Assembly (NCBI GenBank): GCA_045598845.1
Contig: JAZRUY010000035.1
Location: 1-7,968 of the forward strand
Length of the DNA: 7,968 bases
Direction of reading: 5' to 3'
From: JAZRUY01 sp045598845
GTDB lineage: Bacteria; Verrucomicrobiota; Lentisphaeria; Victivallales; Victivallaceae
A program made the translations under genes and the position numbers. The stretch's first letter is position 1. Each line of letters starts with the position of its first letter. The notes under the pieces were generated by a model. That model had not been told where the DNA came from, ran no database searches, and worked only from the letters and a program-made list of their open reading frames with translations. Positions 5,876 through 7,968 of this stretch are shown here, in pieces.

Positions 5876-6385
5876 TTAATTTGGTATCACATCGGCGGTC
5901 GCCGGTTGTTCCGAGCCGCAATAATCCAATTTCAAGGCGATTTCATCGCAATGTGAGAATTTAGCGCACACCGCGCAATCGCTCCAGATTTTATCCGGAA
6001 ATTCCTCTTTCACCGTCTGCTCAAAACCGAGCGAACAAAAAAAATCCGGACGATAAGTAAGGGTAAACAGCCGCCATTGCGGTCTGGTTATTTTCAACCC
6101 TGCAATAATCGCCTCGACCATAGCCCGGCCGATTCCTGAACGCTGAAATTCCGGCCATACCGCCAAAGAACGTATTTCCAGTAAATTATTGCCGAAATCG
6201 CGTACCGCGGCACAACCGAGTATTTTCCCGTCGCTTTCCCCGACGGTGAAATTTTCCAGATACTGCCGGATATTATCTTTGCCGCGACGCAGCACCACTC
6301 CGCGGTCGGCATAATACTCTAACAGTCCGTGAATGCCGGAGATATCATCGGGGACCGCCTTGCGGATAGTAAGCAGATTATTCAC
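5876..6385 (-). CDS. N-acetylglutamate-synthase-like GNAT acetyltransferase
   Basis: The protein has 169 residues. It matches the short GNAT group often annotated as N-acetyltransferase/ArgA-like NAGS. It has IRKAVPDDISGIHGLL (7-22) at the start, then NLLEIRSLAV (67-76), then the acetyl-CoA loop QRSGIGRAMVEAII (81-94), FTLTYRPDFFCSLGF (107-121), and a C-terminal DKIWSDCAVCAKFSHCDEIA (131-150). The cysteines at 137, 140 and 146 follow the C-x2-C-x5-C spacing seen in this group. Stand-alone members have been proposed to acetylate glutamate in the first step of arginine synthesis; the amino-acid-kinase domain of classical ArgA is absent here. The start codon is GTG 6385. It overlaps the accA stop as GTGA, which suggests translational coupling. 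No arginine-biosynthesis gene is in view to confirm the substrate, so that assignment is inference. Confidence 0.88.
   Translation of the reverse strand: MNNLLTIRKAVPDDISGIHGLLEYYADRGVVLRRGKDNIRQYLENFTVGESDGKILGCAAVRDFGNNLLEIRSLAVWPEFQRSGIGRAMVEAIIAGLKITRPQWRLFTLTYRPDFFCSLGFEQTVKEEFPDKIWSDCAVCAKFSHCDEIALKLDYCGSEQPATADVIPN
6382..6385 (-). other. GTGA stop/start overlap linking accA to the GNAT gene
   Basis: On the - strand the GTG start of the acetyltransferase (6385-6383) and the TGA stop of accA (6384-6382) share bases. Such overlaps commonly allow re-initiation by the terminating ribosome, so the two proteins are probably made at linked rates. Confidence 0.85.
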
Positions 6386-7341
6386 TTGACATCCGCCGTT
6401 TCACGCCAGATTCCCATTTTACGGAATTTGGCATAACGTTCTTCCCGCAATTGCTCCGGGGAGCGGCCGATAAGTTCTCCAAGATGCTTTTCAATCGCAT
6501 CGCCCAGATTTTCCGCAGCCTTTTGATAATCGGAATGCGCCCCGCCGGGCGGCTCCGGAACGATGCCGTCTATCACGCCCAATTCCAACAGTTTCTCCGC
6601 GGTAAGCCCGAGGGCGGCGGCGGCCTGGGGAGCATACTGGCGGTCATTCCATAAAATAGCCGCGCAACCTTCAGGGGTTATGACGGAATAATACGCATTT
6701 TCCAGCATGAGAATACGGTTGCCGACTCCGAGCCCGATGGCGCCGCCCGAGCCGCCCTCACCGATAACCGAACAGATAACCGGCACTTTCAGTTCAAACA
6801 TATCGCGCAGATTCACCGCAATAGCTTCGCCGATATGCCGTTCTTCACTGGCGATTCCGGGATACGCGCCCGGAGTATCAATAAAAGTCAGGACAGGAAC
6901 TCCGGCTTTTTCTGCCAAACGCATCAGCCGCATCGCTTTGCGGTAACCTTCCGGATTCGGCCATCCGAAATTACGGAAGAGGTTGGAATGCATGTCCCTG
7001 CCCTTTTGGGTTCCGATCACCATCACCGGAGTCTTTCCCCTGAATTCGGCAAATCCGCCGACCACCGCTTTATCATCCTTGAAACGCCGGTCGCCGGACA
7101 ATTCCAGAAATCCGGAGCACAGCGCATCGATATAATCCAGCGTATAGGGACGTTCGGGATGACGCGCCACCTGCACCCGCTGCCACGGAGTCAGACCGGA
7201 ATAAATCTTTTTCACGGTCCGCTTTAACTTCCGCTCGGCGGCGGCAATATCCGGCTCGGCGGCACCTGATTCTTTCAAATCACGCAATTTTTCCTGCAAC
7301 ACCAAAATCGGTTTTTCAAATTCCAGCTGGTATTCTGCCAT
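6382..7341 (-). CDS. accA: acetyl-CoA carboxylase carboxyltransferase subunit alpha
   Basis: The protein has 319 residues, the usual AccA length. With AccD it forms the carboxyltransferase that moves the carboxyl group from carboxybiotin to acetyl-CoA, making malonyl-CoA for fatty-acid synthesis in the cytoplasm. The N-terminal helical region includes LEFEKPILVLQEKLRDL (6-22). It is followed by ARHPERPYTLDYI (59-71), ELSGDRRFKDDKAVVGG (80-96), IGTQKGRD (109-116), NFGWPNPEGYRKAMRLM (124-140) and DTPGAYPG (155-162). The oxyanion/CoA-site loop is GEGGSGGAIGLGVGNRILML (194-213). YSVITPEGCAAILW (218-231) and VPEPPGGAH (261-269) complete the crotonase-like fold. ATG 7341 is preceded by AAGGGA 9 bases upstream. 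The partner accD and the biotin genes are not in the window. The gene ends in a 4-base overlap with the NAGS-like GNAT. Confidence 0.97.
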   Translation of the reverse strand: MAEYQLEFEKPILVLQEKLRDLKESGAAEPDIAAAERKLKRTVKKIYSGLTPWQRVQVARHPERPYTLDYIDALCSGFLELSGDRRFKDDKAVVGGFAEFRGKTPVMVIGTQKGRDMHSNLFRNFGWPNPEGYRKAMRLMRLAEKAGVPVLTFIDTPGAYPGIASEERHIGEAIAVNLRDMFELKVPVICSVIGEGGSGGAIGLGVGNRILMLENAYYSVITPEGCAAILWNDRQYAPQAAAALGLTAEKLLELGVIDGIVPEPPGGAHSDYQKAAENLGDAIEKHLGELIGRSPEQLREERYAKFRKMGIWRETADVK

Positions 7342-7398
7342 GATAAAATTTCCCTTGACTTAGGATTTCAACCAAATTTACGATCCGGCAAGACGGAA

Positions 7399-7968
7399 TT
7401 ATTCCTCTATTTCCACCGCCGTCTGCTCAGGAACCAGCATATACAGCAGTTCCACTTCGCGGTTACGCATTCTTATGCAACCGTGACTGAAAGATTTCCG
7501 GACACTGGATTCATCATTGGTGCCGTGAATACCGTACCCGGTCAAAGGATTCCGCGGCGAGCCGACATCAGCCAGTTTCAAGAAATGGCTTCCCAGCGGA
7601 TTTTCCGGATCACCAGCCGGAATAACGGTGCCGTCCGGAGCATGCCATTCCGGGCGGCGCAAACGGGTGGAAATCACGAATTTACCGATCGGAGTCATGC
7701 CGTTTCTACCCACCCCGATATCAAATAACGCGAACGGTTCCCCTGCGCGGTCGAGCCGCAACACCCGGGCGCTTTTGCTGATATTGATACTCCACGGACC
7801 GGGACACAACAGCAATTGAGAGCCGATGAGAATTTTGTCCGAACTCAAATCGTTGAGAGAATATATGGCCGTGACCGTAGTATGATATTTCTGAGCGATG
7901 CGGCTCAAAGAATCCCCGGGCTGAATCGTATAGTTCAACAACAATCGGTTGGGATGCTTTTCATTTAT
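7399..7968 (-). CDS. LysM-domain L,D-transpeptidase (YkuD), 5' end outside the window
   Basis: The frame is open to the window edge with 189 residues visible. No in-frame ATG is present in the visible part, and the TTG at 7944 is a poor start because it would trim the protein right up to the LysM domain. Counting from the edge, residues about 12-54 form a LysM peptidoglycan-binding domain (YTIQPGDSLSRIAQKY near its start, IGSQLLL at its end). Residues about 59-189 form a YkuD L,D-transpeptidase domain. It shows TPIGKFVIS (92-100), NPLGSHFLKL (123-132), YGIHGT (145-150) and the catalytic SHGCIRM (161-167, nucleophile Cys164, with His148 and His162). Such enzymes form 3-3 peptidoglycan cross-links or attach proteins to the wall, in the periplasm or on the cell surface. 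An N-terminal signal or anchor is expected upstream of the window. The gene lies 57 bases before accA on the same strand. That gap shows no convincing promoter. Confidence 0.92.
   Translation of the reverse strand: MNEKHPNRLLLNYTIQPGDSLSRIAQKYHTTVTAIYSLNDLSSDKILIGSQLLLCPGPWSINISKSARVLRLDRAGEPFALFDIGVGRNGMTPIGKFVISTRLRRPEWHAPDGTVIPAGDPENPLGSHFLKLADVGSPRNPLTGYGIHGTNDESSVRKSFSHGCIRMRNREVELLYMLVPEQTAVEIEE

Noticed and set aside
7342..7398. Promoter in the gap between the L,D-transpeptidase and accA genes
   Set aside because: A TTGCCG-like box can be found on the - strand, but no acceptable -10 box follows at 16-18 bases. The genes may be co-transcribed or the promoter may be weak.
1..7968. CRISPR array, tRNA, rRNA, insertion sequence, phage or restriction genes
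   Set aside because: I looked on both strands and saw no spaced repeat array, cloverleaf, transposase or methylase motif. The repeats found are single pairs.

Overview
This window is ordinary-looking bacterial chromosome of moderately high GC. It is densely coded, with no tRNA, rRNA, insertion sequence, CRISPR array or phage gene that I could see. The gene content (RlmN, AccA, a biosynthetic-type NADP isocitrate dehydrogenase, a LysM/YkuD L,D-transpeptidase and a PulE-like ATPase) points to a Gram-negative-type bacterium. My best guess is the PVC group, possibly Lentisphaerota/Victivallales, but that is an overall impression with low confidence and no rRNA is present to test it.

Layout. Positions 1-222 hold the 3' end of an rlmN-family gene on the + strand. 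A 164-base spacer (223-386) follows, with an AT-rich stretch that may carry a promoter. Next come three + strand genes: a membrane-anchored, divergent GspE/PilB/PulE-like ATPase (387-1841), a four-helix membrane protein of CvpA-like appearance (1852-2457), and an FAD-dependent dehydrogenase of the COG2509 type (2497-4041). The first two are separated by only 10 bases and are probably co-transcribed. An 81-base convergent spacer (4042-4122) contains a hairpin and a 14-base direct repeat.

The rest is one - strand cluster, read from right to left: a LysM + YkuD L,D-transpeptidase (7968-7399, its 5' end lies outside the window), accA (7341-6382), an N-acetylglutamate-synthase-like GNAT acetyltransferase (6385-5876), icd (5860-4610), and a second, unrelated-looking GNAT acetyltransferase (4605-4123). 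accA and the first GNAT overlap by 4 bases (GTGA). The GNAT-icd gap is 15 bases, and icd to the last GNAT is 4 bases, so the last four genes look like one transcription unit.

How they work together. The - strand unit groups enzymes around acetyl-CoA and 2-oxoglutarate/glutamate. AccA draws acetyl-CoA into fatty-acid synthesis. Icd makes 2-oxoglutarate and NADPH. The NAGS-like acetyltransferase could join acetyl-CoA to glutamate, which is derived from 2-oxoglutarate. The metabolic link is inference. The least ordinary item is the + strand pair: a PulE-type ATPase fused to an N-terminal membrane anchor that keeps its Walker A motif but has lost other hallmark motifs, next to a small polytopic membrane protein and with no pilus or secretion genes nearby in the window.
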